DNA from: Apophysomyces variabilis
Lineage: Eukaryota; Mucoromycota; Mucoromycetes; Mucorales; Mucoraceae
DNA: 64,000 bases
Assembly: GCA_002749535.1 (NCBI GenBank)
Contig: MZZL01000405.1
Coordinates: forward strand, 1,171,834 to 1,235,833
Reading direction: 5' to 3'
Part shown: positions 1 through 11,949 of the stretch, piece by piece
Layout: every line of letters begins with the position of its first letter
Position numbering within the stretch: position 1 is the stretch's first letter
The notes under the pieces: generated by a model
The model's database searches: none
What the model saw: the letters and a program-made list of their open reading frames with translations, nothing else
What the model was told of the DNA's origin: nothing
Made by a program: the position numbers and the translations under genes

Positions 1-921
1 AAAAAAAAAAAAAAGAAGAACGCTGCTTATAACATTCCGCGTAGTTTATTCGGCTCATTGGAACAGTATCGTTTTTCTTTTTTTTTTGCGTCTTCCTGGT
101 TACCTGATAGCTTAGCAATAGGTTTTAAGTTGGTAGAATAGACAGACGGATAATAGCAAACGACTACTATGTAACATGTTACTACAGCTTTATCTACGAT
201 ATTAAAGAAAGGAGAAAAACAGGGCCCTGATAAAAAGTCCGTCTACTTTTTTTAAGGTCTGTGATTCGAATACAAAATAATGCTCGCTTTTTTTTAAGGT
301 CCAGAACCAATAGGTGTGGTTAGCAAACCTTCTTTTTCACAGTGTATTCCGACATGGTGAACAAAACAAGCTGTCGTACTAAATGGAGATAGTCCGGCGG
401 ACTCCAATGGACATTAGGCATTTCCCCGTGATCCGAATCATAGAGCTTAGTGTACTGTATCTCTATCTCTATCCTCTTTTTATAGCGCACTACCATAGGG
501 TAGAATAATGTGCTTTGGATAAAATATATAAACATCCAGTTTTTGCGGTTATTCTCTTGATTTCTTCTTCTTCTTTTCCAAATTTTTATATATCCCTTCT
601 TCTTCACCTTTCGATTACTTCCCCCGAAACTTTTTTTTTCAGAAAGCTTTTTCTTCCCTTTTCTCCATATTATCATCATTTATCTCTCTACTATTTTTTC
701 ATTTTCTTTCTTCTACCAAAAAAAAGCAGGAAAGAAAGAAAAAAACAAAGGCTTGACAAAATAAGAATATATCATTACCCACCAAAAAAACAAAAAAAAA
801 CAAACCTCTCATCTGACCCTTTTTTCTTTTTCTGTTTAACCTTTTTCTTCGTTTTACATTTTCATTTCTCTATTCTTTTTCTCGTTTCGTATTTTACTCT
901 TGTTTTTCTTTCTATCTTTCA
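1..921. other. AT-rich 5' flank of the bHLH gene
   Basis: No convincing gene is seen here. The stretch begins with a run of A and has many T-rich and CT-rich tracts, densest from about 530 to 920 just before the bHLH start. Short ORFs on both strands are lysine- or phenylalanine-rich by-products of that composition. It probably holds the promoter and 5' UTR of the gene starting at 922. Confidence 0.5.
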
Positions 922-2489
922 ATGAGTTGTCATCCGAACAGCAATCAATTCATTCCACAACCGTCCTATCCATTTGATCCCAATATGACCCTATTCTATT
1001 CTCAGACCCCGCCCGCACATGGCATCTATCAACAACAACCAGCTTTTATTGCAACCGGCACCTCATCGCCAACCGAATTGCAATCTCATCCTTCATTGCA
1101 ACATCGTTCCTCATTCCAACAACAGTCTGCCTTGCTTCAACAACAACAAAGTAAATATTAGGAGAAAAAAAGAAAGACATCTAAAAAAGACAAAAAAATT
1201 GACAGCACCCAAAGCAAAAAAACTGACTCTTAAATTTTTTTTCTGTTTATTCTTTTTTTTTTTTAAATCTCCAGTGATGTATCACCATCACCAAGCAATG
1301 CAACTCCAGGAACATCATCAACTTCTTCATCATCAACATCAACAACAGCAAGATCAACATCAACCTTCATCTCCTAATAACAAAAAGTAAACATAAAAAC
1401 AAATGGGTCATTTGTTGAAAACAACAGATTTTGTGATCTCATACCATATTTTATCCTTTAGGGCACAGTCCAAGGCAGAACGACGAGCGGAACATAACGC
1501 CATTGAAAGGGCTCGTCGTGAAAGTCTTAATACCAAGTTTCAACAACTGGCTCATTCTTTGCCCAATCTCCAAAATGATCGACGACCTTCCAAAGGCACT
1601 ATCATTGAACGTACACTTGAATTTGGTAAAGAGAAAAGAAAATTAACAAAGAATCTCCATGCCATTTGGGTTTTTTCTAATACTTTCTCTGGTTTTTTTT
1701 TAGTGAAGCAGACGATTCAAAAGGAAGAGCAGTTTCGTACGCGGATCAGCAAACTTCAGGAACGGAATGAGCAACTCAGACGTCAGATCAGGACTTGGTC
1801 AGAACATGACGAGGAGGACAGCCAGAGTATGTCGGTACCTGATTTCCCGGACGATCATTTCAGTTGCAAATCTTCCAACTCATCCTCCTCGGTTTCCTCC
1901 TCGGCAGCCATGTCGTCCATTGGACAGGCCATGTGTCCTTCTTCTTCCTCCTCGTCTTCTTCGTCACTTTCTGCTAGCATGGCGACCACCACGACATCGC
2001 CTGCTGTGCCCACCATGATCACCAGTCCCGATCAGACCCATCTTCCTACCGATTCCAACGCGGTAAGCCCTGTGGTCGTGGGTCTTCCTTTGCAATCCGC
2101 TTGGCCTGGTTTCTCCATGGGCCATGATGCCCATCTTTTGCATTTCCATGCCTCGGCTTCTCCTTGTGAAGAAGAAGAAGTAGCAGTAGGGTTTCCTGAT
2201 GAAATCAAGAGCCCCCATGTCAATGACCATCGTAAGTTTCGAGCAATAATCAAATAACAAAAAAGAAAAACCTCATGGTTTCTTATCTCTCCTTTATAAA
2301 AAAAAAGATCATTACCATGCTCTCTTTTCGAGTTCTGAAGGCTATGCGGCTATGACGAAAAGTAAGGCATTCTATTCTATTTTTTCTTCTTGGTTTCGGT
2401 TGGACTTACAAATTTCAATTTCTTTTTCTCTAGTGGCTCCTATGACAGACTATCAGGTCAAATACGAACCCTATCTTCATCATGCTTAA
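922..2489 (+). CDS. bHLH transcription factor, 6 exons
   Basis: Predicted DNA-binding transcription factor. Exons read as 922-1150, 1275-1386, 1462-1625, 1704-2231, 2308-2361 and 2434-2489; all joins keep frame and use GT-AG. The N-terminus is rich in Gln, His and Pro. Exon 3 encodes a basic region and helix 1 (RRAEHNAIERARRESLN, with the HNAIER-type signature and the Glu/Arg residues that read an E-box) and the loop. Exon 4 continues helix 2 and a leucine-containing coiled extension (KLQERNEQLRRQIR), then a long Ser-rich disordered tail. The short last exons are His/Tyr-containing and end LHHA. The bHLH call is firm; orthology within the family is not assigned and targets are unknown. Start chosen as the first ATG of the open exon after a pyrimidine-rich leader. 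Confidence 0.85.
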
Positions 2490-4781
2490 GCCTTTCTATT
2501 TCTTACTAATCCAACACTTCCAATACCGTTCCTTGTATTTTCTTTATTATCCTCTTCCAACTCATACACGTTCCCTCGATTTATCACTCTTTTCTACCTC
2601 TCTATCTTTTCGCTCACTCACTCACCCATCCTCTCTCTCTTTCTCTCTCTAACTCCTCGAACTCCTTCGTTTCCCTGTTCACCCTTCTTCTATGTATGTA
2701 TGCTTGTATTATTTCTATTGTATGTACATATGCGTCAAACGCTCTCTCCCTCTCTGTCTTTCCCTCTCTCTATTCCTCTTACCCATATTTATAATGTGTT
2801 TTATGTGTGAATATCTTGTTCCTCTCCCTCTTTCCTTACTTCTTGCTTCTCTTCTATATCTATGTGGTCAGTGGGAGTCTTTTTTTTTGTTAGATTTCAC
2901 ATAGGCCATCCATTTCATTTTGGTCTCTGGGGAATCAAACAAAAAATACCCTTTTTTTATATTTGAAATACACTTATTGTTGTTTGTAATATACTTTGGT
3001 AATAACTCTCTCTCTCTCTCTTTTTCACCCCCCCTTCTCTCTCTTTTCTATTTGATACCCTTTTCTTTTCTTTTCTTTCTTTCACTCTTTATAATTTTTA
3101 TGTAGTCTTTGTCTATTGTTTTACATAACTTAGCTATTGCTTCTTTTTTTTTAGGCAGCTTTGTTTTCTTTTCTATTTGTGAAAATAAAAGAAAGAATCA
3201 CGCTGCTAGAAAAAAGTAAAACAGATGGATGCACATGATCGACGGGATCTCCCCACCTGCCCTAAAAGGCATATGTCATGAAGTGGATTCGAAGTACGCA
3301 AACCTGTCATTTCAAAACGCATGCAACACAAAATAAATCTCCGCCCATCATTCTCTTTTCTTTTCATCCTTCTTCTTTGGCTGTTCTTTAATCTCTAACA
3401 CTCTATAGGAAAGAAACATATGACCTTAAGTTGCTATCCTTGTTCTTTCTTTAAATAATACTAGTTACCTTCTCTGTATTTATCTGTGAACAATATTTCC
3501 TTCCCAGGGAAAAGAAAAAAAAAACAAAACAGACAGAGAGAAGGCGGGTAAAATAAACTTTTTGTTTTATTTTTTTTCAAAATGTACCTTACAGGTTTTG
3601 CAATATGCAATTCGAATGGCTTGGCTTTAAATTCCCGTCGACGATCCATTTAGAATTAAGATAAAAAAAAAAAGGGCTTTGAACAAGATAGACTAATCGA
3701 TGTCCCCCTTTTTTTTTTTTATTTTGCTTCTGATCTTTTTAGTTGTTGCAACCTTATCCCCTCCGAATTGAACAATGGAAACAGCTTTAGTATGGATTTC
3801 TTCCTTGATTTATGAAATCCCTTGTGATCCTTATCCTTCTAAAATAAGGTTGTCCTCATCTTTCTCTTTTTGAGAGAAGGAAAGGGGTGGAAAAAAAATG
3901 GCCAGATGATCCATGTGAACTTTTTTTTTTCTTTATTTCCAATAGTTATCAGAAATAGACGCTTTTCTTTTTTACCCTTCTCATACACACATCCACACAC
4001 ATGTGTCTATGCAGACAAGACATATTTACCGAGGCTAGACATATGCATGTTTATACATATACATCAACGTACATACATAGACAGACACATAAAAAAAAAG
4101 ATAAGCGTTTTGTAAGCTTTAAGTGAAAAAAAAAACAATTATATAATAATAATCACAGGGCAAAGTTTAACAGGAAAGCAAAAAAAAAAAAAAGGTGTCT
4201 CGGGAGTGGGTGTGCGCGAAAGAAGGAATAAAGAAGTACACAGACGCCCTTTCTTTTTTTTCCCCCTCCTTTTCCTTCTCCCTCTGTCTCTCTCTCTCTC
4301 TCTCTCTCTCTATCGTTACTATACCTCTTCCACCTCTTCTACTTTTCCTACCCTTTCTCTTTCTGCCACTCCCCCAAAATATTGAAAAAAGAAAAGAGTT
4401 GTTCTTTATCCCCCAAACTTGCTAGCCAAAAAGATTTGCCTTTCCGGTTCTATTCCTATTTTCGCATCTCTTTTGCCTTAATCCTTTGGTGTCTTGATCA
4501 AACATTTCCCACACCAAAAAATCAAAACCCCATCTTTTCTTATAATGGATTCCCCATGATTTTAAGTTAAGAAAACATGGAACATCATCACCATCCACTT
4601 TCAATGGAAAATAAAAGGATTACCCTTCTCCTCTTCCTCATGAGGTATCTCCCCCCCAATTGAACAAGTTTCGTTTTATGCTTTTGCCCGAAAAGACCAC
4701 AACAAAAGAAAAACAAATAAATAAGATAGATAAGTAAATAAATAAAGTAAGACAAAAACGAAAAGTCTTCTTTTTTCCAAT
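2490..4781. other. Long gene-free, pyrimidine-rich intergenic region
   Basis: About 2.3 kb between the bHLH gene and the convergent RhoGAP gene. Many TC/TCTC tracts (around 2570-2870, 3000-3060 and 4250-4370) and poly(A)/poly(T) runs. Short ORFs here are low-complexity Phe/Leu/Ser strings without recognisable domains. I see no gene, tRNA or structured RNA. It probably holds the 3' UTRs of both neighbours. Confidence 0.5.
4287..4312. repeat. (TC)n microsatellite
   Basis: An almost pure run of alternating T and C of about 25 bases inside a wider CT-rich tract. Confidence 0.85.
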
Positions 4782-7700
4782 TTATCCATCTTCGTCATCA
4801 AAGAAAGAATCCAGACCGGATTGATCTGCCGTATCAATTGTACTGAGTGAGATGGATCGGTGATGTCGAAGGTATTCCTCATTCTCCCGCCGGGCAGGGA
4901 TATTGTTGGTGTGACTCTTGGCATTCATCTCGTCAGGGTCTTCAAAAAGCGTACTGGAAGAAGGGATGGGAATCGGTCTGCAGGTTACTGCACCAACGAC
5001 CCGTCCTCCTGCCGCTATTGCTGCTGTCCCTCCTCCTCCGCCTCCTTCTGCACCTCCTCCCAACACCCTGCCATGATAATGTTCACTTGAACTTCTCCGC
5101 ATAAACGACAACAAGGTCCGCCGCCGTGTTGGCGTGGCAGGTTTGATCGGGTCATTCTTTGTTGTTGTTGTTGTTGGCGTTGTCATGGCACGTTCCAGAC
5201 TACCTACGGTTGGTGTGGGGACCTGGACAGATGACGGCGTCGAACTGGATGATGCCGAAGAGGCAAACGAAGGCGCTTCCAAGGATGGTTCTTTCGAAGT
5301 CTCGCCCGCGGTTGCCGTTGCCGTCGCCGCCACAATCACCCGACGATGAACATGATCCTCATGAACTTTGACCGCTTCTTCCGAGAATACGGTTTGGACG
5401 TGTCGTATCAAATCACGAACCAGGCGTTGAGGATGCCGTTCGTGCAGATTTAGTGTCGACTGCACCTGTGGCCGGACCAAAAGATGACTGATATGCAACG
5501 CCAACGCGTTTAGAAGCCCGTCAATCTCTCCTTGCTCTGTAATCCTTAAGATGCAGAAATAAAACAAAACGTAGAAATTTAGAATATTTTTCTCGTGTCT
5601 ACCTAAGCCAAAACCGAATATCAATGCCTTTTCTTCTGTTACTTACTGGTAGAAATGTTCCATCAATAGTTTCAAAGTATAATAATTGGCGGAAGGTAAT
5701 GTCGAAAGCAATTTACTGATAGAAATGATGCGTTCATTCTCCGCCTGAGTATCTAAACCGAAATAACGGTTCCCAAAGAATGGTTAAACCTTTTTTTTTC
5801 TCGGGAAGGAATCAATGCGCTTGCTTACGATTGCTGTACAGGGCTTTCATAGGCTCGTAAAGTTCAAACGTTAACAAGCACTCGGGAAGTTCCATAAAGT
5901 AAAGCCGGATTAGGCATGCGAGCGTCAATAAGTCATACGTCTTCAGGTGTTCGGCTATGTTGACGTGAGGCCGGTTGATCCGCTCTCGAGCCGCATGGAT
6001 TTGGTCAAGTGGTAATTGAGAGGTCCAGACTTTTCTCTTTTCTGTTTTTTTGAAAAAAGCCTCAAGCTATCGTTATTTACTTTGCTATCCTGTCTTTTTT
6101 CCTTTTTGTTTTAAGAATTCACACCTTCTTCATAAAGATCGCTTAAACCTAAAATAACACAGCATTGCGTTTCATCCAGCATTAGCCTAAGTGCCAGACA
6201 GGTTGAAGCTCTTTTTATCCCCCAATTTTCCATACCAGGCCCAAGAATCTCCAATGCATGTGTAATCAATGGTGGGATCACCGTTTTGTGGGCTTGTGCA
6301 TAATCTTCCAGAGGAACTCCGAAAACTTGGTCTATTCATCGGTTCAACACGGCGGAGTTTTTCGCGCATTTCCCACTTACCAGACGCGCCACCATAGAAA
6401 TGGTTGACATAAACTATGGGTCGTGGACAGAATCGTCCCGTATGGTACTGTTCCACGATAAAATGAACATCTTTGTCTGGTTGGAACGTCTCTTGATAGA
6501 GCATCATACGGTCGTACATCTCTTTGCATAGAGGAATTGTGTTGGATAATGCCGCAGCGACGCTGATAAAAACTGCATGCAATTATTTTTTGTGGTTCAC
6601 TCAGTTAGTGTAACCTTTAAAAAGTCCGCTATAACATTACCTTGTTTGATCGTCTGAATCCGTTCGAGTTCAAGACTCTCCATCTCTTCGTAATGCATAA
6701 ACTAAACCATATCTGGCTCAGACGTACTAAACTCAAAAAAAATGACAGAGCCTTTTTTTGTTAGCTTACCAACACTTCTTCCATTGCCATTCGCATTTTC
6801 TCGGCTTTTTCAACCGCTTCTCTGTATTTAATATCCGCCTCGTTCATCTCATGGATCATCGTCCTGCGGATTTCATCCTGATTTTTCTGGCCACTCCAAC
6901 GACCTAGTAAACCAGTAAAGGTTCCTGTCTGAACTGGGGTATTTCCATCATCGCTCGGTGGTTTCCAGATCGTATACTCTGCTGTTTCCGAAGCGTCAAA
7001 GGTGTTGCTTCTCGTCGTCTCCTGCGATGCTACGGCTGCCAAAAACCCATAAGACATTAAATCTCGGCATATTTCCATCGCCTCTTCGTCAGCACCATCA
7101 GTACTATCATCGGATTGCACCTCTTGTGTTTTTTCGTCTACATCGTTCGTGTCTTTTTGTTTTTTGCAGCAATGGACTTTCACCCAATGCAAGATGGCAC
7201 GTCCTGTCAAAGATAGAAGGAGGTCCGTTTGCATCTGATCCAGCAGTTGCACAAGCTTTTCTCGTTCTAGAGTCCGGGGTCCAATGCGGAATGCCCGAAA
7301 ACCGGGGCATATTTGTTGCAATGCACTGCATTTACTGTTGTAGACAGCCTGCGTTTGACCGACGGTTCGGGCCAGATTTTCGAACTGTCCGATCCGCCTA
7401 TCGATAGCGGCCTTCGTCTGCGTGATGATGCGTTGATACCTTGCTGCAAACCGTTGAAGTGGATCGAGTGCTGTGGTTACCAAATTGCCGGCTCGTGTAC
7501 GGTGCTCCTGCGCTGATTCCGTACTTTCGCCGCATACGACTTCAAAGCATTTTTTGAGACCAGCACCAAGGTCCTTTTCAAAAGCTGTACCGGTTGTGGC
7601 GAGAGTGGCGAGTCTTTCTGCATAGGCTTCTTCGGCTTTAATACGGCATTGAAGATAGTCTATGATTGCCTGGTTTTCGTCTGTGGATTGTCGTAATTTC

Positions 7701-7795
7701 TGGTGAAGTACATTCAGGCCATAAGAGAAGTTTGGAATAGTGTCAACTGAAGCTGTGGGAGACCAAAACGATTCTTGGAATGGATGAGGATGCAT
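4782..7795 (-). CDS. F-BAR/DEP/RhoGAP protein (Rgd2-like), 8 exons
   Basis: Predicted Rho-family GTPase-activating protein at the cell cortex. Minus-strand exons: 7795-6770, 6701-6641, 6572-6381, 6331-6236, 6148-6125, 6029-5829, 5752-5647, 5544-4782; all phases agree and give about 822 residues. Order: F-BAR start (SFWSP...IPNFSYGLNVLHQKLR), a DEP-like segment inserted in the F-BAR (around residues 205-280), the rest of the F-BAR coiled coil, a RhoGAP domain (VFGVPLEDYA; the ELPE..LTFELYEP core; NYYTLKLLMEH), then a disordered Ser/Thr-rich tail. F-BAR, DEP and RhoGAP in this order is the architecture of yeast Rgd2 and related proteins. The usual GxxRxSG arginine-finger motif is not evident: the matching position reads EEVWTSQLPLDQIH. 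Start taken at 7795 (MHPHPF); an in-frame Met also exists at 7855. Confidence 0.88.
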
Positions 7796-8378
7796 AACTT
7801 TGTAGGGGTATATGGAGACAAAAAAAGAAAAAAAGAAGAAGGGAAGCGGGGGCAATGGGAAAGGTTCATATAACGGCGCTCTTTTTTACCACTCAAAATA
7901 AGTCACACACTAAGGCATTTTACTTTTTTTCCCTCGTGTTTTCTCATGGAAAAAGCCTGAGAGGAGAAATGGCGTGTTTGGAAAACTTGTTCATGCGCTG
8001 ATTTATTTACAATGATTTCAGACTTTGTAAATCCATTGGTTATAAACTTAATCGTAAGAGAAAAGAAGAAAGAAGAAAAAGGTAATAAAGAGGATGATCC
8101 CGCACAGATACCATTCTGATTAGGTATAAATAGAATAAAATAGATCAGATCGCATCATGTCCTTTTTATTCACGGCGCATCTATAAATCAATGCATCATC
8201 TATTGAAAATCGGATGGTGTCCTATCGATCAAAAAAAAAAAGCTGGTTGCCGCCCCGCATAAGGACACACATTCCGCCTGTCTTTGTGTTTGCGGTGATC
8301 GGAATGCCCCGGGACACTCTCCGAAACAAAAAGAAAGCACAAAAATGACCCAATAGGACCTATGAGTTAAAAGAAACC
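7796..8378. promoter_or_regulatory. Shared divergent promoter region
   Basis: About 580 bases separate the divergently transcribed RhoGAP gene (-) and RCC1-like gene (+). The sequence is AT-rich with purine tracts near 8050-8080. No clear TATA box or operator could be assigned, so this is a positional inference only. Confidence 0.4.
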
Positions 8379-9622
8379 ATGCTCTTTTCTTTCGGCTTTA
8401 ATGCCTTTCGTCAATGTGCAGATGAAGAAACTGTTCGTCTTCGATCACCGAAATGCTATCCCAACATAGAAAAGTTATTACTAGCCACGTGGGAATCGAC
8501 CTACTTCATGACAGGTATAAAGAGACGAGATTCTTCAAATCGTTCGCGTCCACTTAATGTGTCGGTGAAAATGTAAAGAGGATAAGCACATCGAACACCA
8601 TGGCTACGCTGAAGCACCCTACCTGCTGCCTCAGCAACCCGTTAACAGTATGATTGCCCTAGAAGATCACCTAGGCGTCATTGACGACCAAGGTACCATG
8701 TGGTTATGCGATCATACAGACCCTCCACGGCCTTGGGTAAACGAAGTCCAGTCAGCCGTTCATTTTCCGCAGAATAAAACCACCTATGTACTTAAACGTA
8801 AAATGAGTAGAACAGTACGAGCCTGAAGAGAAGCTTTTCGGTATTAACGTTTCTTTCCCCTTAAAGGCTCTGGAAAGGTCGACGTTTATCTTGGAGAAAT
8901 CTTGCATAGAACGCTGAATATACCCTCTGTACTGGCCATGGCGGGTTCACAAGCGCATGCTTTATTTTACACCGCTGGCAATGATCCCATTTATGCCCTC
9001 GGAAGCAATCGATTTTCGCAACTAGGAATGGATTATCACACTGTTCAATCTATTACGGCGGATCCCGAGCCAGTAACATACTTTTCAGGTCTCTCTAGTC
9101 AACAAGGAACGGTTGCCTGCGGATTGTTTCATTCGGCTGTCTTGTTGGATGGCGATCTGTACACCTTTGGATGGAGAAAAGACGGGCGTCTGGGAAGACC
9201 AGAAGATGAAGCTGAGGACGATGATATAGTGGGATTGGCAATCTTTTTGAATGATGAAGACGAGGAGATCGAAATCAACGCGATGAAAATAGCATGTGGA
9301 GCAACCCACACATTGGTCATCGATGGTAAGCTGGAAATTTTAGTAATGTGTTGTGTCTTACTCAAATTGAAATTATTTCAATGTAGACAAAGGTTGCGTG
9401 TGGTCTTGTGGTAGTAGTAAGCTCAACTAATTCAGATGCAAACAGCAAAGAAGATATTGACGTTCACACGGGAAATTGTTAGATAAATACGGACAATTGG
9501 GCCGCACGCTCAAAGAAGGAAAGGAATTCGACCCTGTCTTTCGACGATGCACTCTTCTTCCCCAAGGACAAGCCATTGATTGTTATGCCGGACGTTGGAA
9601 TTCGTTCGTATTGACCAAGTAG
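8379..9622 (+). CDS. RCC1-repeat (ATS1-type) beta-propeller protein
   Basis: Predicted RCC1-like seven-bladed propeller protein of about 327 residues; such proteins act as guanine-nucleotide exchange factors or scaffolds. Exons 8379-8514, 8579-8797, 8867-9325, 9387-9416 and 9483-9622 join in frame. RCC1 signatures visible: LFSFGFNAFRQC at the start, ALGSNRFSQLG, YTFGWRKDGRLG, VACGLFHSAVL, IACGATHTLVID, VWSCGSNKYGQLG and a closing CYAGRWNSFVL. The short length and single propeller resemble yeast Ats1 and other small RCC1 proteins rather than the chromatin-bound Ran exchange factor, but the exact partner cannot be told from sequence. It shares an upstream region with the RhoGAP gene. Confidence 0.82.
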
Positions 9623-9908
9623 AATCCATGAGTATAATAAGGTGTTTTATTTGTGCTAGGGTCACAAACTTTCCGTTGTACTCATGCATCCATGACGAGC
9701 AATAACTATGAGATTCTTTTACACATTGCGGAAGCAGACACAGAATCATATATCCAAAAGCTCATGTATTTTTATTCCATGTTTCATTTATACACCGTTT
9801 TTAGCCTTTAATGGTATTTTCTGGATAAAGCTTCTCTTTGACTCGCTTATGCGTGCCTCTGCTTATATTCTTCTCTCTGCATTCCCTTTTTCATGCTTGG
9901 AGATATAA

Positions 9909-10075
9909 AAGACGGCATAGCCGTTAAATGTACCCTGCTTGTCGTTAGATCATCGGGGCATCAAGTTTTCATGTTCAATGATTATCCGGTCTACAACAAT
10001 TGCTCTTCCTTAGGATTTTTTTTCGTGTATTTACTTGCAAACATCCAAAATGCAAGAAAGAGAAAATTGCGCATA
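9909..10075 (+). pseudogene. 3' relic of a GH24 lysozyme gene
   Basis: Direct comparison shows that about 160 bases here match the end of the lysozyme CDS and the 3' UTR of the intact gene 2 kb downstream (about 11910-12060). Shared blocks include AGCCG, ACCCTG, TTGTC, ATCATCG, GCATCAA and an identical stretch of about 24 bases at 9976-9999 versus 11976-11999. The rest of the gene is not recognisable upstream. This looks like the remains of a tandem duplicate whose coding part was lost or diverged. Confidence 0.7.
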
Positions 10076-10572
10076 AACCCTACTGTGAGGTGGTAAGGGG
10101 GATCTGCTTTTCTTTTAAACGTATTAGGTAAGATATATACTAAGAAAGAGAGTGGAGCAACGGATGGTCAAAGGATCAAGAAGCTAATTGCACCATGGAT
10201 ACTTCATTGCACAAGCTGAGGCACAATTCCCAACAGCAATTTAAGGCTGGATGATGGTGATGATTGTAGAATATCGATTGGCAGAAAAGAAAAGGTACAA
10301 TGAACGAGAAAAAGGTTAGGTACACCCTGTAAAGGAAACTTTACATTAGAACTCTGCACGAAAAAGCACATAATGAACGTCGAACGCCCTGTCACACAGT
10401 TCGCGCAGCGATCTTGGTTAACATGTCATTGGCGATTAGCAGAACACCTTGGTAGGACTAGAAAGCGAAAGCAGCAAATGGTTTCTTTTAAAATCTAACC
10501 GAGGCTTAATCATGCTGATGACGGTAGAACCCTAATTTAATATAACCTGCATAATAGTAAAGCTGTCCCGTA

Positions 10573-10806
10573 CTAAGTACGGTCGTATTCTGTTTCTACT
10601 GTTATTGATTTGCTTACCGCGTTTCCTATGCATGACATACAAAGCATTAGGTTGTCCAACGTCACACATGCCGATCGCTTATGCCTCCGTGTAAGTCTCA
10701 TTTTGTGGTTCCTTGCGTCTAGACTTCTCTTCGGCGCCTTTGGATCCTTTCTTCTTTTTCTTTGGTCCACGCAGGTGCTGCTATTATTTCTCCTTCCGTC
10801 TGACAT
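10573..10806 (-). pseudogene. Possible HMG-box (Nhp6-like) gene relic
   Basis: A short minus-strand ORF contains KRRKDPKAPKRSLDA, which matches the conserved start of Nhp6/HMGB-type HMG boxes (KKDPNAPKR.LSA). The helices that should follow (AYMFF...) are not found in any frame, so only the N-terminal edge survives or the rest lies in exons I cannot place. No other evidence of function. Confidence 0.35.
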
Positions 10807-11388
10807 GGTTTAGGTGCACTTAAAACGTCGGTTGTGTATTAGCAAGGCAGATTGTAACCGAAAGAACAATCATTACTGAAAGCTGATTATGAAGGACAAG
10901 CGTGCATAAAGGAATATAGACCAATAATATACAAAGCACCCTTCCCCACATGCCTGTGCTTTACTGTGCAACTACCCTAAGACTCAGCCACCCTCAATTA
11001 CCCTTTATACGTGTTGCCTGAATTTGCTTTGATTTATTTGGAAGGGATGGATGACAGAACGAGCCGAGATGCAAAGGACCAATCCTCATCGGTGCAACGT
11101 GAGTGAAATGCACTGCTTTCGTCATATACGCCCGCATTACCCCTGTTTTCTTCTTTTTTATTTACATGCATGCATACTCTATCTTCTTTTTAACATATAA
11201 AAGAGAGCATCCTGGTATTTTCCTGAACTTCTAGCTTATTGCTGTTGGAACGCAAGGCAAGGTAAGCAGTAATTTCCCTTCGTTCTCTTACTTTGTTACG
11301 TTACTTAGATCAGCGTTCATTTTACATCTAAAGCTCATATCAATACTTCTTCTAGACAAATCTTGCTGAATCTGACCCTTCAATACAT
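10807..11388 (+). promoter_or_regulatory. Lysozyme promoter with TATA box and 5' UTR intron
   Basis: A good TATA box (TATAAAAG at 11196-11203) lies about 190 bases upstream of the lysozyme ATG. A plausible 5' UTR intron runs from GTAAGC at 11262 to TTCTTCTAG ending 11355, leaving about 33 bases of leader. No gene is seen between 10807 and the TATA box. Confidence 0.5.
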
Positions 11389-11949
11389 ATGATGCACAAA
11401 GTCATTTTTGCATTTGTCGTTATCTTCACACTCTTGTTCCGTAGCGAGGGAGCCGGTTGTCCAGGCGTCAATCAAGCTACTTTGAACTTAATTGAATCAT
11501 TTGCCGGATTTGTGCCTTCGCCTAGACCAGACCCTATTGGACTTCCTACCGTGGGTTACGATTATCAATGCCGGTCGAGAGGATGTAGCGAAGTTCCATT
11601 CAAGTTCCCACTGACCAGAGCTAATGCTGAAGCATTGCTTGGACAAAACTTGAGGACATTTACTGGCTGCCTGGACTCATACATTAACAACAGCGTGAGA
11701 CTTAATGATAATCAGTGGGGGGCTCTAGCTTCATGGGCTTTTAATGTGGGTTGCGGTAACGTCAGGACCTCATCGCTTGTCAGACGGCTCAATGCTGGGC
11801 AAAACCCAAACACAGTGGTTGCTCAAGAGCTTCCTCAATGGAACAAAGGCGGAGGAAAAGTTCTTCCTGGTTTAGTACGTCGTCGGGCAGCCGAAGTAAA
11901 ACTTTTCCAGACACCATCTAGCCGACAGGCGCACCCTGTTTGTCAATAA
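11389..11949 (+). CDS. Secreted GH24 (T4-type) lysozyme, single exon
   Basis: Predicted secreted muramidase of 186 residues that would hydrolyse bacterial peptidoglycan. A hydrophobic signal peptide covers about residues 4-22 (VIFAFVVIFTLLF, cleavage likely near SEGAG). The GH24 catalytic glutamate is in LIESFAGF, followed by PDPIGLPTVGY and the C-terminal family motif WNKGGGKVLPGLVRRR. Six or more cysteines suggest extracellular disulfides. Where the family usually has VGYGH, this copy has VGYDYQC, so the His that packs near the active site is replaced. Two Met codons open the ORF. It belongs to a local lysozyme family with an intact paralogue at 37563-38039 and two relics. GH24 enzymes are best known from phages and bacteria, so ancient transfer is likely. 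Confidence 0.88.
   Translation: MMHKVIFAFVVIFTLLFRSEGAGCPGVNQATLNLIESFAGFVPSPRPDPIGLPTVGYDYQCRSRGCSEVPFKFPLTRANAEALLGQNLRTFTGCLDSYINNSVRLNDNQWGALASWAFNVGCGNVRTSSLVRRLNAGQNPNTVVAQELPQWNKGGGKVLPGLVRRRAAEVKLFQTPSSRQAHPVCQ

Noticed and set aside
320..925. Overlapping ORFs on both strands near the left edge
   Set aside because: Low-complexity Lys- or Phe/Ser-rich translations from AT/CT-rich DNA; no domain and no coherent splice pattern.
5134..5371. Plus-strand ORFs opposite the RhoGAP C-terminal tail
   Set aside because: Antisense shadows of the Ser/Thr/Ala-rich coding exon.
10573..10806. Histone H2B N-terminal tail relic in an alternative frame
   Set aside because: The alternative frame gives a Lys-rich stretch and ETY but no histone-fold match; the HMG-box start in the main frame is a better explanation.
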